A stretch of 64,000 nt of DNA from Flavobacterium amniphilum (GTDB lineage: Bacteria > Bacteroidota > Bacteroidia > Flavobacteriales > Flavobacteriaceae), in NCBI RefSeq assembly GCF_023634845.1, contig NZ_JAMLJL010000009.1, forward strand, positions 122,858 through 186,857, given 5' to 3'. Within the stretch, counting starts at the first letter, position 1, and the number at the start of each line of letters is the position of its first letter. Positions 34,969 to 42,783 of the stretch are shown here, in pieces. The position numbers were made by a program, and so were the translations under genes. The notes under the pieces are model-generated. The model was not told the origin of the DNA, did not search any database, and was given only the letters and a program-made list of their open reading frames with translations.

Positions 34969-37122
34969 TTAAAATTTATAGCTAACAGTTAACCTTCCGT
35001 TGATTCCTGGTTCACTTTGCCAGTAAACAATTTGATTTGGAGGTGTTGAGCTGTCTATAGTTGCGGCACCGGAATACAAATATTTATTTAAAATGTTGTT
35101 TACGTTAGCTGCAATGGTGATATGATTGTTTTTCCATGTAAGGCCACCGTCCAATCTGAAATAATCAGGTAAATTAGAGTCATTATTTGCACCCCAATCC
35201 CATGAAGAACGGCCAACCTGGTATTGGTATCCGATAGATGCACCAAGACCTTTTAAGAAAGATGTGTTTCTGAAGCTATAGTTTAACCAACCGTTTGTCA
35301 TGTGTTTTGAATGACCGGCAACTTTTGTACCCACTCTACTCTGTACAATGTCTTTTGTTATTTCTACATCAGTGTTGGCGTAGTTTAAAATAATATTTAA
35401 TTCAGGAGTGATTTGTCCCTGCATATCAAACTCGATTCCTTTTGATCTGACTTCGCCTAATTGTATACTGATAGGAGAGCTAGGATTAGAGAAGTCGCCT
35501 ACGACAATGTTTTCTTTAGTGATTTGGAAGGCTGTTAATGTTGTTTTAAGCCTGTCTTTGAACCATGATTTCTTTAAACCGGCTTCGATATCTGTTGCAA
35601 CTTCCGGTTTGAAAGGAGTTAGATTAGAGCTTAAACCAGTCTGAGGCATAAATGATTGATCATAAAGACCATAAAAAGTTAGATTAGGTATGATGTCGTA
35701 ACTCACACCGAATCTTGGTGTAAAACGTGCTTTTTTGCTGTTTTGTTTATAAGCAAACACATTACCTTCAGAAAAACGGCTGGCAAGAGTTACTCTCAAC
35801 TTATTGTCCAATGCCCAGATTTCATCCTGTGCGTAAAATGAATAATAGTTAACACCTTGGTGATTTGCAGCTCCTCTTTCTTTAACTGACTTTGATCGGT
35901 CAAATGTAGGGAAAACAGCATTTCCGTATACTGGGTTAAAAATATTAAAGGGAGTCATTGGGTTATCAATTAAAGCAGCTTGACCCCAATCAGCATAATA
36001 GCTTAAGTTTCTGGTATCAAAACCTCCCATGATTTTATGTGTCAATGAGCCTGTTGTGAATTCACCGTTAGTATAAATCTGAGCCAATTCGTTTCTGTTC
36101 AAGGCATCCCAAATGTTTACATAGCGAGTCATATCTCCGTTATCTGCCAAAGTGTTTACCCATGTACTGGCACCTACCTGATCAAGACGCATATACATAT
36201 ATTGTGCTTCAATAGACCATTTATCACTGAATTTATGGCTGAAGTTTGTTAACAAACTTAATTCCTCAATATCTGTTGTAGGGAATCCCTGGTCGATATT
36301 TGTAAAATTTCTGGATAAACTTCCAAAACCACTTGAAGCAGGTGCAAAAACATAAGCAGCACCAATCATCTGTTTGGCTTGCTGATATGTGAATTCAGTA
36401 GTTAATGAAGTGTTGTCTGAAAATTCATATCTGATTGAGGGAACAATGCTGTATCTGCTGTTTTTTTCAAACTCGCGGTTTGTTTCGGCAGTTTGATACA
36501 TACCGTTGATTCTGTATTGTAATTTTCCATCCGGTGTTAATGCTCCTCCTGAATCGAGAGATCCTCTTAAAGCATTGAAGTTACCGCCTGTAAACGAAAT
36601 TTCATTAATTGATTTTTTTGTTGGTTTTTTAGTGACAACATTATAAAACCCTCCAGGCTCGCCGGCAGACATCATAAATCCAGACGGACCTTTAACAAAC
36701 TCAATACTTTCAACCATTGATAAGTCTTCTGAAAGTGGACCCCATGGCATTTCTACATTCATACCGTTGCGGAAAGCGGGTAGTTTGAATCCTCTCATGT
36801 TGATTCTGGCAAAATGGCCCCAATGCTCAATCATTTGTGCACCACTTACATTTCGGGTTACATTTTCCATCATATTGTTGATACCCTGATTTTTTAGAGC
36901 TTCACCGGTTACAACCTGTATGTTTTGTGGGATTTTTGCAATCTCTGTCTTTAGTCTTAAAGAACTTGAAGTTTTTACTGTTGAGAATTTATTGGTACTA
37001 CCATTCACTGAAACTTCATTTAGGCCCTTAATTGAATCTTTCTTCGCTTGGTTTTTTTCCTGTGCTTGTAGGGACAGTCCAAGCAACAAGACAAGAGAAG
37101 ATGTTAAGAATTTTTTATTCAT
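34969..37122 (-). CDS. TonB-dependent siderophore receptor, 717 aa
   Basis: An outer-membrane receptor importing ferric siderophore using TonB energy. It has signal peptide MNKKFLTSSLVLLLGLSLQA and no carboxypeptidase-like domain, unlike the receptors at 8.6-13.7 kb. The plug contains IAKIPQNIQVVTGEALKNQG and IEFVKGPSGFMMSAGEPGGF, and the barrel ends in NGRLTVSYKF with a terminal Phe recognised by the BAM machinery. These features fit the FhuE/FpvA-type siderophore receptor family. The context (PepSY membrane protein downstream, metal-type operator upstream) agrees with iron regulation. The actual siderophore cannot be told. Confidence 0.9.
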   Translation of the reverse strand: MNKKFLTSSLVLLLGLSLQAQEKNQAKKDSIKGLNEVSVNGSTNKFSTVKTSSSLRLKTEIAKIPQNIQVVTGEALKNQGINNMMENVTRNVSGAQMIEHWGHFARINMRGFKLPAFRNGMNVEMPWGPLSEDLSMVESIEFVKGPSGFMMSAGEPGGFYNVVTKKPTKKSINEISFTGGNFNALRGSLDSGGALTPDGKLQYRINGMYQTAETNREFEKNSRYSIVPSIRYEFSDNTSLTTEFTYQQAKQMIGAAYVFAPASSGFGSLSRNFTNIDQGFPTTDIEELSLLTNFSHKFSDKWSIEAQYMYMRLDQVGASTWVNTLADNGDMTRYVNIWDALNRNELAQIYTNGEFTTGSLTHKIMGGFDTRNLSYYADWGQAALIDNPMTPFNIFNPVYGNAVFPTFDRSKSVKERGAANHQGVNYYSFYAQDEIWALDNKLRVTLASRFSEGNVFAYKQNSKKARFTPRFGVSYDIIPNLTFYGLYDQSFMPQTGLSSNLTPFKPEVATDIEAGLKKSWFKDRLKTTLTAFQITKENIVVGDFSNPSSPISIQLGEVRSKGIEFDMQGQITPELNIILNYANTDVEITKDIVQSRVGTKVAGHSKHMTNGWLNYSFRNTSFLKGLGASIGYQYQVGRSSWDWGANNDSNLPDYFRLDGGLTWKNNHITIAANVNNILNKYLYSGAATIDSSTPPNQIVYWQSEPGINGRLTVSYKF

Positions 37123-37151
37123 CTTATTTGGATTAAATTAAAATAACGATG

Positions 37152-37183
37152 CAAATATAAGTTGGAATAAAAGTAAAAACAAA
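37152..37183 (-). promoter_or_regulatory. Promoter of the siderophore receptor operon
   Basis: On the minus strand TTTG (37180-37183), 20-base spacer, TATATTTG (37152-37159), 30 bases before the start codon. The -33 box touches the inverted-repeat operator. Confidence 0.7.
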
Positions 37184-37213
37184 ATTTATTTAGACTTAAT
37201 CTAAATAAATTTT
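37181..37213. promoter_or_regulatory. Inverted-repeat operator, probable Fur or DtxR-type metalloregulator site
   Basis: AAAATTTATTTAGA and its exact reverse complement (14 bp each) flank centre CTTAA. The inner part TTTAGA-N5-TCTAAA has the size and A/T content of a metalloregulator box, and the element overlaps the -33 box of the receptor promoter, the right place for iron-dependent repression. Confidence 0.6.
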
Positions 37214-37258
37214 TAACAGTCTGAAAGCCAAAAGTTTTAAAAACTTGAAACTGAAGAC

Positions 37259-37288
37259 TTGAAAGCTGGAACAAAAATTGTATTTTTG
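37259..37288 (+). promoter_or_regulatory. Promoter of prfA
   Basis: TTG at 37259-37261, 19-base spacer, TATTTTTG at 37281-37288, 25 bases before the ATG. Confidence 0.7.
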
Positions 37289-37313
37289 CACTCCAAAATA
37301 GAAGAATAGCATT

Positions 37314-38387
37314 ATGTTAGACAGACTGCAATATGTAAAACAACGTTTTGATGAAGTTTCGGATTTGATTATCCAGCCGGATGTTATTGCCGATCAGAAG
37401 CGTTATGTACAGTTGAATAAAGAATATAAAGATTTGAAAGCTCTTGTTGATAAAAGAGAAGAGTATATCAATCTTGATGGAAATATTAAAGAAGCAAAAG
37501 AAATTATTGCTGACGGTTCAGATGCAGAGATGGTGGAAATGGCCAAAATGCAGTTGGATGAAGCGCAGGAGCGCCTACCACAATTAGAAGAAGAAATCAA
37601 ATTCATGTTGATTCCTAAAGATCCTGAAGACGCTAAAAATGTTATGGTGGAAATCCGTGCCGGTACCGGTGGTGATGAGGCTTCGATTTTTGCAGGGGAT
37701 TTGTACCGTATGTATACCAAATACTGTGAAACCAAGGGTTGGAGAACTACTGTTGTGGATTTAAACGAAGGAACTTCTGGCGGATTCAAAGAAATTATTT
37801 TTGAAGTAACCGGAGAAGATGTTTACGGTACTTTGAAGTTTGAAGCTGGTGTTCACCGTGTGCAACGTGTACCGCAAACCGAAACGCAAGGACGTGTGCA
37901 TACTTCTGCAGCGACAGTTATGGTGTTGCCGGAAGCTGAAGAATTCGATGTGCAGATTGATATGAATGATGTGCGTATTGATTTTTTCTGTTCTTCAGGA
38001 CCGGGTGGACAATCGGTAAATACTACAAAATCAGCTGTTCGTATGACGCATATCCCTACAGGTTTGGTAGCGCAGTGTCAGGACGAAAAATCGCAGCATA
38101 AGAATAAAGACAAAGCATTAACGGTATTACGTTCGCGTTTATACGAAAAAGAGTTGGCCATTAAACAGGAAGAAGATGCTAAAAAGCGTAATTCACAGGT
38201 AAGCAGTGGTGATCGTTCTGCAAAAATCAGAACGTACAACTATCCGCAAGGTCGTATAACCGACCATAGAATTGGGATGGATATCTTTGATATGGACGGT
38301 GTGATGGCTGGAAAGATCCAGAAATTCATTGATGAACTTCAATTGGTAGCAAACACGGAGAAGCTTAAGGAAAGCGAAGTATATTAA
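37314..38387 (+). CDS. prfA: Peptide chain release factor 1, 357 aa
   Basis: Terminates translation at UAA and UAG. The GGQ motif that triggers peptidyl-tRNA hydrolysis is at residues 231-233 in [14 protein letters not shown]. The stop-codon recognition loop reads [17 protein letters not shown], with a P-x-T tripeptide at residues 187-189, which is the RF1 type and not the SPF type of RF2. Length is standard. It is a single gene with its own promoter and terminator; no prmC methylase gene is adjacent. Confidence 0.96.
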   Translation: MLDRLQYVKQRFDEVSDLIIQPDVIADQKRYVQLNKEYKDLKALVDKREEYINLDGNIKEAKEIIADGSDAEMVEMAKMQLDEAQERLPQLEEEIKFMLIPKDPEDAKNVMVEIRAGTGGDEASIFAGDLYRMYTKYCETKGWRTTVVDLNEGTSGGFKEIIFEVTGEDVYGTLKFEAGVHRVQRVPQTETQGRVHTSAATVMVLPEAEEFDVQIDMNDVRIDFFCSSGPGGQSVNTTKSAVRMTHIPTGLVAQCQDEKSQHKNKDKALTVLRSRLYEKELAIKQEEDAKKRNSQVSSGDRSAKIRTYNYPQGRITDHRIGMDIFDMDGVMAGKIQKFIDELQLVANTEKLKESEVY

Positions 38388-38391
38388 AAGT

Positions 38392-38419
38392 AAAGCCCTG
38401 ATTTTTCAGGGCTTTTTTT
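38392..38419 (+). terminator. prfA terminator
   Basis: Perfect 9-10 bp stem AAAGCCCTGA / TCAGGGCTTT with loop TTTT, followed by a T run. Confidence 0.85.
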
Positions 38420-38493
38420 ATGGTTGGTCATACTAATTTTGTTAAATTCACGTTAATAAGGACGGAATATTTTTAATGCAAATTTAGCAATCA

Positions 38494-40515
38494 ATGAACC
38501 GAACGATGAAAAAGCTGCTCACAGGAATTTTAGTTTTGTTGTGTTCTCTAGACATAAGTGCACAATCTTATTTAGGGTATTATCATGATAATTATGCGGG
38601 TGTACAATCTGTATTGTTTAATCCTGCATCTATAGCCGATTCTAATTTCAGGGCAGATATCAATTTGTTTTCTGCCAGTATTACCGGAACCAATGATTAT
38701 TACGGCATAAATGTCTTCGATCTGTTTAAAAGCAACTATAATTTAGAAACCCAGGCCAAACAATTCCGCTCTGATTCCAATAATTTTATTCTGAATGCCG
38801 ATTTAATGGGGCCTTCCGTCATGTTCAATATTAAACCGAAACATTCATTGGCTTTGGTTACCAGAGCAAGAGCTGTTGTAAATATTCATGATATCAATGG
38901 TGAAGTGTTTAATCAGTTAACAGATGATTTCAATTCAAATCAGGATTTTAACTTAGATGCCGGTAACTTCAATATGACCGGAAATTCATGGGGAGAATTT
39001 GGATTGTCCTATGCCGGAGTTTTTATGAATAAAGGAAAACATTTTCTGAAAGGAGGTTTTACGTTGAAATACCTCCAGGGAATTGCCAATACGTATTCAC
39101 AGGGAAATAATGTGACGGTGAATTATGATTATAATGGTGTTCCTCCGCTGAATACGATTGCAACAACAGGAACTTTAATTTATGGAGGGAATTCAGATTT
39201 CTCAAAAAGTTTCAATGAATTGGATTTCGATTCAAAATCAAGTGGAATAGGAGGTGATATTGGATTTGTGTACGAATACCGCCCCGATTTTAAAAATTTT
39301 ACGGCCAATGAATATAAATTGCGTTTGGGATTATCGGTAACCGATATAGGTTCAATCATGTATGATGATAACGTCCAAAAAACATATGATTTAAATCAAA
39401 CCGTAACCGAAGCCCAATACGAAGGTGCGGATTCTATGGGAGAGTTTCTGGATAATAATTATACTGTAACAGAAGCTAAAGATTCAAAAAAAGTAACCCT
39501 TCCGACGGCACTCCATGCTAATCTTGACTGGAATTTGTACCGTAAGTTTTATGTGAATGTCAATGGAGATCTCAATTTGATTGATAAGAAAAAATTGAAT
39601 GCCTCAGCTTTTGCTAATACGGTTTCGGTTACACCAAGATACGAAACTAAATTTTTCGGGTTTTACTTACCATTGAATTATATGGATTACCGTGGTTTTC
39701 AAGCCGGGGTCGGTTTTAGGGCAGGTCCTCTTTTTGTAGGTTCCGGTTCGGTGATAACCAATTTAATTTCAGACGAATCAAAAGGATTTGATATTCATGC
39801 CGGATTGAAAATTCCAATTTACAAAGGTGCCGGAAAAATTGATAAACCGAAAGAAGTACCAGTGACACCTGTGACTCCTAAAGTAGCTGATAAGGATTCT
39901 GATAAAGACGGATTAATGGATTCTGTTGATAAATGTCCAAACCAGGCCGGTGCAAGGGAAAATAACGGTTGTCCTTGGGGTGATTCTGATAATGACGGCG
40001 TTCTGGATAATCTGGATAAATGCCCGGCCGTTCCCGGTGCAAAAGATAACGAAGGCTGTCCGTATAAGGATAGTGACGGAGACGGAGTTTTTGATAAAGA
40101 TGACAGATGTCCAACAGTGAAAGGTACCATTTCTAATTTTGGTTGTCCTGAAATTGGAGAAGATGTAGTGAGAAAGCTGAATGATTACGCTAAAACTATT
40201 TTGTTTGATGTGAACAAATCAACATTCCAGCAAAGAACATATCCTGTTTTACAAGCCATGGTAGTCATTCTGAAAGAATATCCGGCTGCAAAATTCTCGA
40301 TAGAAGGACATACTGACAGTGATGGTGCTGCAGATATAAATCTAAAACTTTCAGAGAGCAGGGCAGTTGCCGTAATGAGTTATTTGGTTGAAAAAGGGAT
40401 CGATGCATCCCGATTGTCTTCTAAAGGATATGGAGAAGCTAAACCGATTTCCACAAATAAAACAAAAGTGGGTAAAGCACTTAACAGAAGAGTTGAAGTA
40501 AAGCTGGTAAAATAA
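38494..40515 (+). CDS. OmpA-family outer-membrane protein with DUF5723-type barrel and thrombospondin type 3 repeats, 673 aa
   Basis: The signal peptide (MKKLLTGILVLLCSLDISAQ from the second Met) is followed by a roughly 440-residue barrel beginning SYLGYYHDNYAGVQSVLFNP, typical of DUF5723/PorP-like outer-membrane proteins. Three calcium-binding thrombospondin type 3 repeats follow (DSDKDGLMDSVDKCPNQAG, DSDNDGVLDNLDKCPAVPG, DSDGDGVFDKDDRCPTVKG), and then an OmpA peptidoglycan-binding domain with FSIEGHTDSDGAADINLKLS and LNRRVEVKLV at the end. It probably anchors the outer membrane to the cell wall and may stabilise surface machinery. The ATGs at 38494 and 38506 are both possible starts. It is monocistronic. 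Confidence 0.9.
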   Translation: MNRTMKKLLTGILVLLCSLDISAQSYLGYYHDNYAGVQSVLFNPASIADSNFRADINLFSASITGTNDYYGINVFDLFKSNYNLETQAKQFRSDSNNFILNADLMGPSVMFNIKPKHSLALVTRARAVVNIHDINGEVFNQLTDDFNSNQDFNLDAGNFNMTGNSWGEFGLSYAGVFMNKGKHFLKGGFTLKYLQGIANTYSQGNNVTVNYDYNGVPPLNTIATTGTLIYGGNSDFSKSFNELDFDSKSSGIGGDIGFVYEYRPDFKNFTANEYKLRLGLSVTDIGSIMYDDNVQKTYDLNQTVTEAQYEGADSMGEFLDNNYTVTEAKDSKKVTLPTALHANLDWNLYRKFYVNVNGDLNLIDKKKLNASAFANTVSVTPRYETKFFGFYLPLNYMDYRGFQAGVGFRAGPLFVGSGSVITNLISDESKGFDIHAGLKIPIYKGAGKIDKPKEVPVTPVTPKVADKDSDKDGLMDSVDKCPNQAGARENNGCPWGDSDNDGVLDNLDKCPAVPGAKDNEGCPYKDSDGDGVFDKDDRCPTVKGTISNFGCPEIGEDVVRKLNDYAKTILFDVNKSTFQQRTYPVLQAMVVILKEYPAAKFSIEGHTDSDGAADINLKLSESRAVAVMSYLVEKGIDASRLSSKGYGEAKPISTNKTKVGKALNRRVEVKLVK

Positions 40516-40531
40516 ACCGTTTGGAAATAAT

Positions 40532-40567
40532 AAAAAAATAAGCCTCAATTTAGAGGCTTATTTTTTT
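40532..40567. terminator. Bidirectional terminator overlapping the stop codon of the convergent gene
   Basis: Perfect 15-bp stem AAAAAAATAAGCCTC / GAGGCTTATTTTTTT with loop AATTTA; the TAA of the minus-strand gene (40558-40560) is inside the right arm. Confidence 0.85.
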
Positions 40568-40881
40568 ACTGAAAATTTATTGGCTATATATTGAATGCCG
40601 AATCCGGCGAGTTTCTTAAAAAGATTATTGGATTTCCCATTGATAAGTTTATTTGATATCAGTTCTGTTGTTAAACCTAACAAAGTACCGGCTAACCCTG
40701 TTTTTACTGATGGAGACGGAGACATGAAGGCAGACAAAACATTACTTACAATGCTTTCGGGTTTCATGCTTTCAATGGTTACTTCAAACTGATCCTTAAG
40801 TTCAGCGTATTCCATCCGTTGCTTCACTTCCAATACAGCAATAAGGTTGTTCAGTTTTTCTGTGGATGATAAGTTATTCAT
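40558..40881 (-). CDS. Unknown small protein, 107 aa, end of the small-membrane-protein operon
   Basis: A mostly helical protein beginning MNNLSSTEKLNNLIAVLEVK with a charged coiled-coil-like N-terminal half. The more hydrophobic C-terminal half (PSVKTGLAGTLLGLTTELIS ... LFKKLAGFGIQYIANKF) might be a peripheral membrane helix. Its start overlaps the end of the holin-like gene by 8 bases, so the two are translationally coupled. No domain is recognised; by position it belongs to the envelope-stress group. Confidence 0.75.
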   Translation of the reverse strand: MNNLSSTEKLNNLIAVLEVKQRMEYAELKDQFEVTIESMKPESIVSNVLSAFMSPSPSVKTGLAGTLLGLTTELISNKLINGKSNNLFKKLAGFGIQYIANKFSVKK

Positions 40882-41257
40882 AGTGTTCAGGATTTAATTC
40901 TTCATCAAGATTGACATTTTTGAGAAGTTTCGTTACGATTCTGTCGCTTATCGGATTTTTCAGCCATTGCCATTGATACAAATAAACAGCAACAGAAATA
41001 ATTAGATAAAACCCGGAAACAATCAGAAATCCTAAATACGAAGATTGTAAAATTTCACTGATCCATAAACTTAGGCCAATGTTCAGAAAAAAGATGAACA
41101 TGGCAACAATCAAAAGGATTACCAATTTTGATGTTACTGAAGAAACAATATCGGCAGTTTTTTCTACCATATTCAATTTCAATAAATCAATACTTGTTTT
41201 AGTAAAGTTTTCAGTTTTACTAATCAGTAATTTCTTGTTTGTTGCCATTGTGTTCAT
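40874..41257 (-). CDS. Phage-holin-like / DUF1469-type small membrane protein, 127 aa
   Basis: Two hydrophobic helices (LVILLIVAMFIFFLNIGLSLWI and LGFLIVSGFYLIISVAVYLY) with a short turn and charged flanks match the holin superfamily III / YqjE-like family, inner-membrane proteins of unknown role that sit beside YtxH and DUF883-type genes in stress clusters. No lysis genes are nearby, so it is not a phage holin. It lies 11 bases after the YtxH-like gene. Confidence 0.82.
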   Translation of the reverse strand: MNTMATNKKLLISKTENFTKTSIDLLKLNMVEKTADIVSSVTSKLVILLIVAMFIFFLNIGLSLWISEILQSSYLGFLIVSGFYLIISVAVYLYQWQWLKNPISDRIVTKLLKNVNLDEELNPEHYE

Positions 41258-41268
41258 CTTAATGCATT

Positions 41269-41544
41269 TTAAATGATTGTTTTATTAATGTCCTTGATGT
41301 TGCTCAGATTGACTTTTGCTTCATCAATTACTTCTTCTGCCTGATTGGTAAACTTAGATACCTGTTCAGAGGCTTTATTGGCTAAGTTTTCCAAAGAACT
41401 TTTTAGGTTGTTTTTTAATTCATTTCCCTTGGAAGCAATTTTTTTTCGGGTTTCACTTCCTTTATCGGGAGCTAATAAAATTCCTAAAGCAGCACCGGCA
41501 GCCGCTGCACCCAGTAGTCCTAAAACGATGTGACTTGTTTTCAT
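41269..41544 (-). CDS. YtxH domain-containing protein, 91 aa
   Basis: The protein opens with a glycine/alanine-rich membrane helix, VLGLLGAAAAGAALGILLAP, directly followed by DKGSETRKKIASKG, the diagnostic junction of YtxH-like general-stress proteins. The remaining 60 residues are a charged amphipathic helix. Such proteins are induced by osmotic, ethanol or heat stress in other bacteria; the molecular role is unclear. Confidence 0.9.
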   Translation of the reverse strand: MKTSHIVLGLLGAAAAGAALGILLAPDKGSETRKKIASKGNELKNNLKSSLENLANKASEQVSKFTNQAEEVIDEAKVNLSNIKDINKTII

Positions 41545-41569
41545 GATTTTTAAATTTATGGGTTATACT

Positions 41570-41722
41570 TTAAATTGTTTTTCCTTTAATCAGTCTCAGT
41601 AAAATAGCAATAACTGCAATGATTAATAAGAGGTGTATTAAACTACCTGCGCTATATACAAAAAATCCTAAGGCCCATAGTATTACCAATACCACCGCTG
41701 CCATATATAATAAGTTTTGCAT
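41570..41722 (-). CDS. Lmo0937-family tiny membrane protein, 50 aa
   Basis: A 50-codon frame starting MQNLLYMAAVVLVILWALGF and ending LLRLIKGKTI has two membrane helices and a lysine/arginine-rich end. It has the look of Lmo0937-type membrane proteins, which are common in stress clusters. It lies 25 bases upstream of the YtxH-like gene start and 18 bases downstream of the barrel gene stop, in the same direction, so it fits neatly in the operon. It is easily missed because of its length. Confidence 0.8.
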   Translation of the reverse strand: MQNLLYMAAVVLVILWALGFFVYSAGSLIHLLLIIAVIAILLRLIKGKTI

Positions 41723-41740
41723 GACTGTTTTGTTTTAATT

Positions 41741-42382
41741 TTAAAATTTGAATGCAATATATAAGTTGGCGTTACTGTTTTTAGCATCCAATGCATTATA
41801 TGCTGTTCCGCCTATTTGTTGTTCTTTTCCAACGGTCGTTAGTCCGTAGTTATATCGTAATCCGATACCGATGTCTTTGAAGTCAAATCCGACTCCACCA
41901 GATAAACCGGCATCAAACCTGTTGAAATCATCTTCATCCAAATCAGTAAAAGTAGCTGAACCGTCTGATGATACGTTTTTTATTTTGGAGTCCACCAAAA
42001 AAGCAAGGTATGGACCAAAATGTAAATTGAAATTTGGTGTGATATTCGCTTTAATCAGCATCGGAACTTCCAGATAGCTTAAAGTGAATTTACGGGTTCC
42101 GCTGTCAAAAATGTTATTGTATGTTACTTCTGAACCTTTGGTTGTAAAATTAAACTCGGGCTGGAATGAAACACCGCTGCTAAGAGGCATATTTCCATAA
42201 AGACCGATGTTGAGACCCACCAACATATTTTTGTCGTCTACATCTTTTACATACATATTGGAAAAATTGACACCACCTTTCAAGCCTACACTCGGTTCTG
42301 TTGAAACCTGTGCATTTGCCTGATTCAATAAAGATAAGATCATAACTGCTGTGATAGCGATACATTTGTTTACGTTTTTCAT
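41741..42382 (-). CDS. PorT-like outer-membrane beta-barrel protein, 213 aa
   Basis: Signal peptide MKNVNKCIAITAVMILSLLN...NAQ is followed by GLKGGVNFSNMYVKDVDDKN, then strands of alternating hydrophobic residues (GVSFQPEFNFTTKG, FTLSYLEVPMLIKANITPNF, GIGLRYNYGLTTV) and the C-terminal ANLYIAFKF with a terminal Phe. This is the small eight-stranded porin-family barrel common in Bacteroidota. It is the first gene of the operon that continues with the Lmo0937-like, YtxH-like, holin-like and 107-residue proteins. Four TGTTACA boxes lie about 200-340 bases upstream. Confidence 0.88.
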   Translation of the reverse strand: MKNVNKCIAITAVMILSLLNQANAQVSTEPSVGLKGGVNFSNMYVKDVDDKNMLVGLNIGLYGNMPLSSGVSFQPEFNFTTKGSEVTYNNIFDSGTRKFTLSYLEVPMLIKANITPNFNLHFGPYLAFLVDSKIKNVSSDGSATFTDLDEDDFNRFDAGLSGGVGFDFKDIGIGLRYNYGLTTVGKEQQIGGTAYNALDAKNSNANLYIAFKF

Positions 42383-42578
42383 GGTATTTGAAATTTATTG
42401 TTTTTATAATTTTAGTAATACAGTAAACAAGAACTAAGCCATGATTATTGAAAAGTGTACAAATGAATCATGGCTTTTAGCCCCAATTCGTTCTTGTTTT
42501 TTTTGCTTACGGCAACTATATGAAAGATTTATTTCTATGAACTTATACAACAAAGTTGCTACGAATTCGGAAGTAATA

Positions 42579-42724
42579 TGTTACAGGATTTTTTGAACAT
42601 GTTACACAATTTTAATTTCCTCATGATTTGTGTCAAGAATAATCTTTGCTGTTTGTATTACAAAGATGCTTTGAATTGCTTAGGTATGTGTTACAGAATT
42701 TTTACGCTCTGTTACAGAATTTTC
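42579..42724. promoter_or_regulatory. Two pairs of TGTTACA boxes, 21 bp apart within each pair
   Basis: In the 401-base gap between the histidine kinase and barrel genes, TGTTACAGGATTTTT starts at 42579, TGTTACACAATTTTA at 42600, TGTTACAGAATTTTT at 42689 and TGTTACAGAATTTTC at 42710. Spacing within each pair is exactly 21 bases, two turns of DNA. A small palindrome TCACAC-G-GTGTGA follows at 42723-42735. Apart from this and the terminator, the gap (42383-42783) holds nothing recognisable. Confidence 0.6.
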
Positions 42725-42748
42725 ACACGGTGTGATTTAAGTAAAAAA

Positions 42749-42769
42749 AATCCCGATTGTATCGGGATT
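42749..42769 (-). terminator. Terminator of the histidine kinase operon
   Basis: Perfect 9-bp stem AATCCCGAT / ATCGGGATT with loop TGT; on the minus strand followed by eight T. Confidence 0.85.
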
Positions 42770-42783
42770 GTATGTTGTTGATT

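Noticed and set aside
40874..41257. Phage holin and hence a prophage remnant
   Set aside because: No other phage gene is near; holin-like III proteins are usual in YtxH-type stress clusters.
42578..42781. Plus-strand frame of 67 aa rich in Cys and Phe
   Set aside because: Composition follows from the TGTTACA repeats and the terminator; no start signals.
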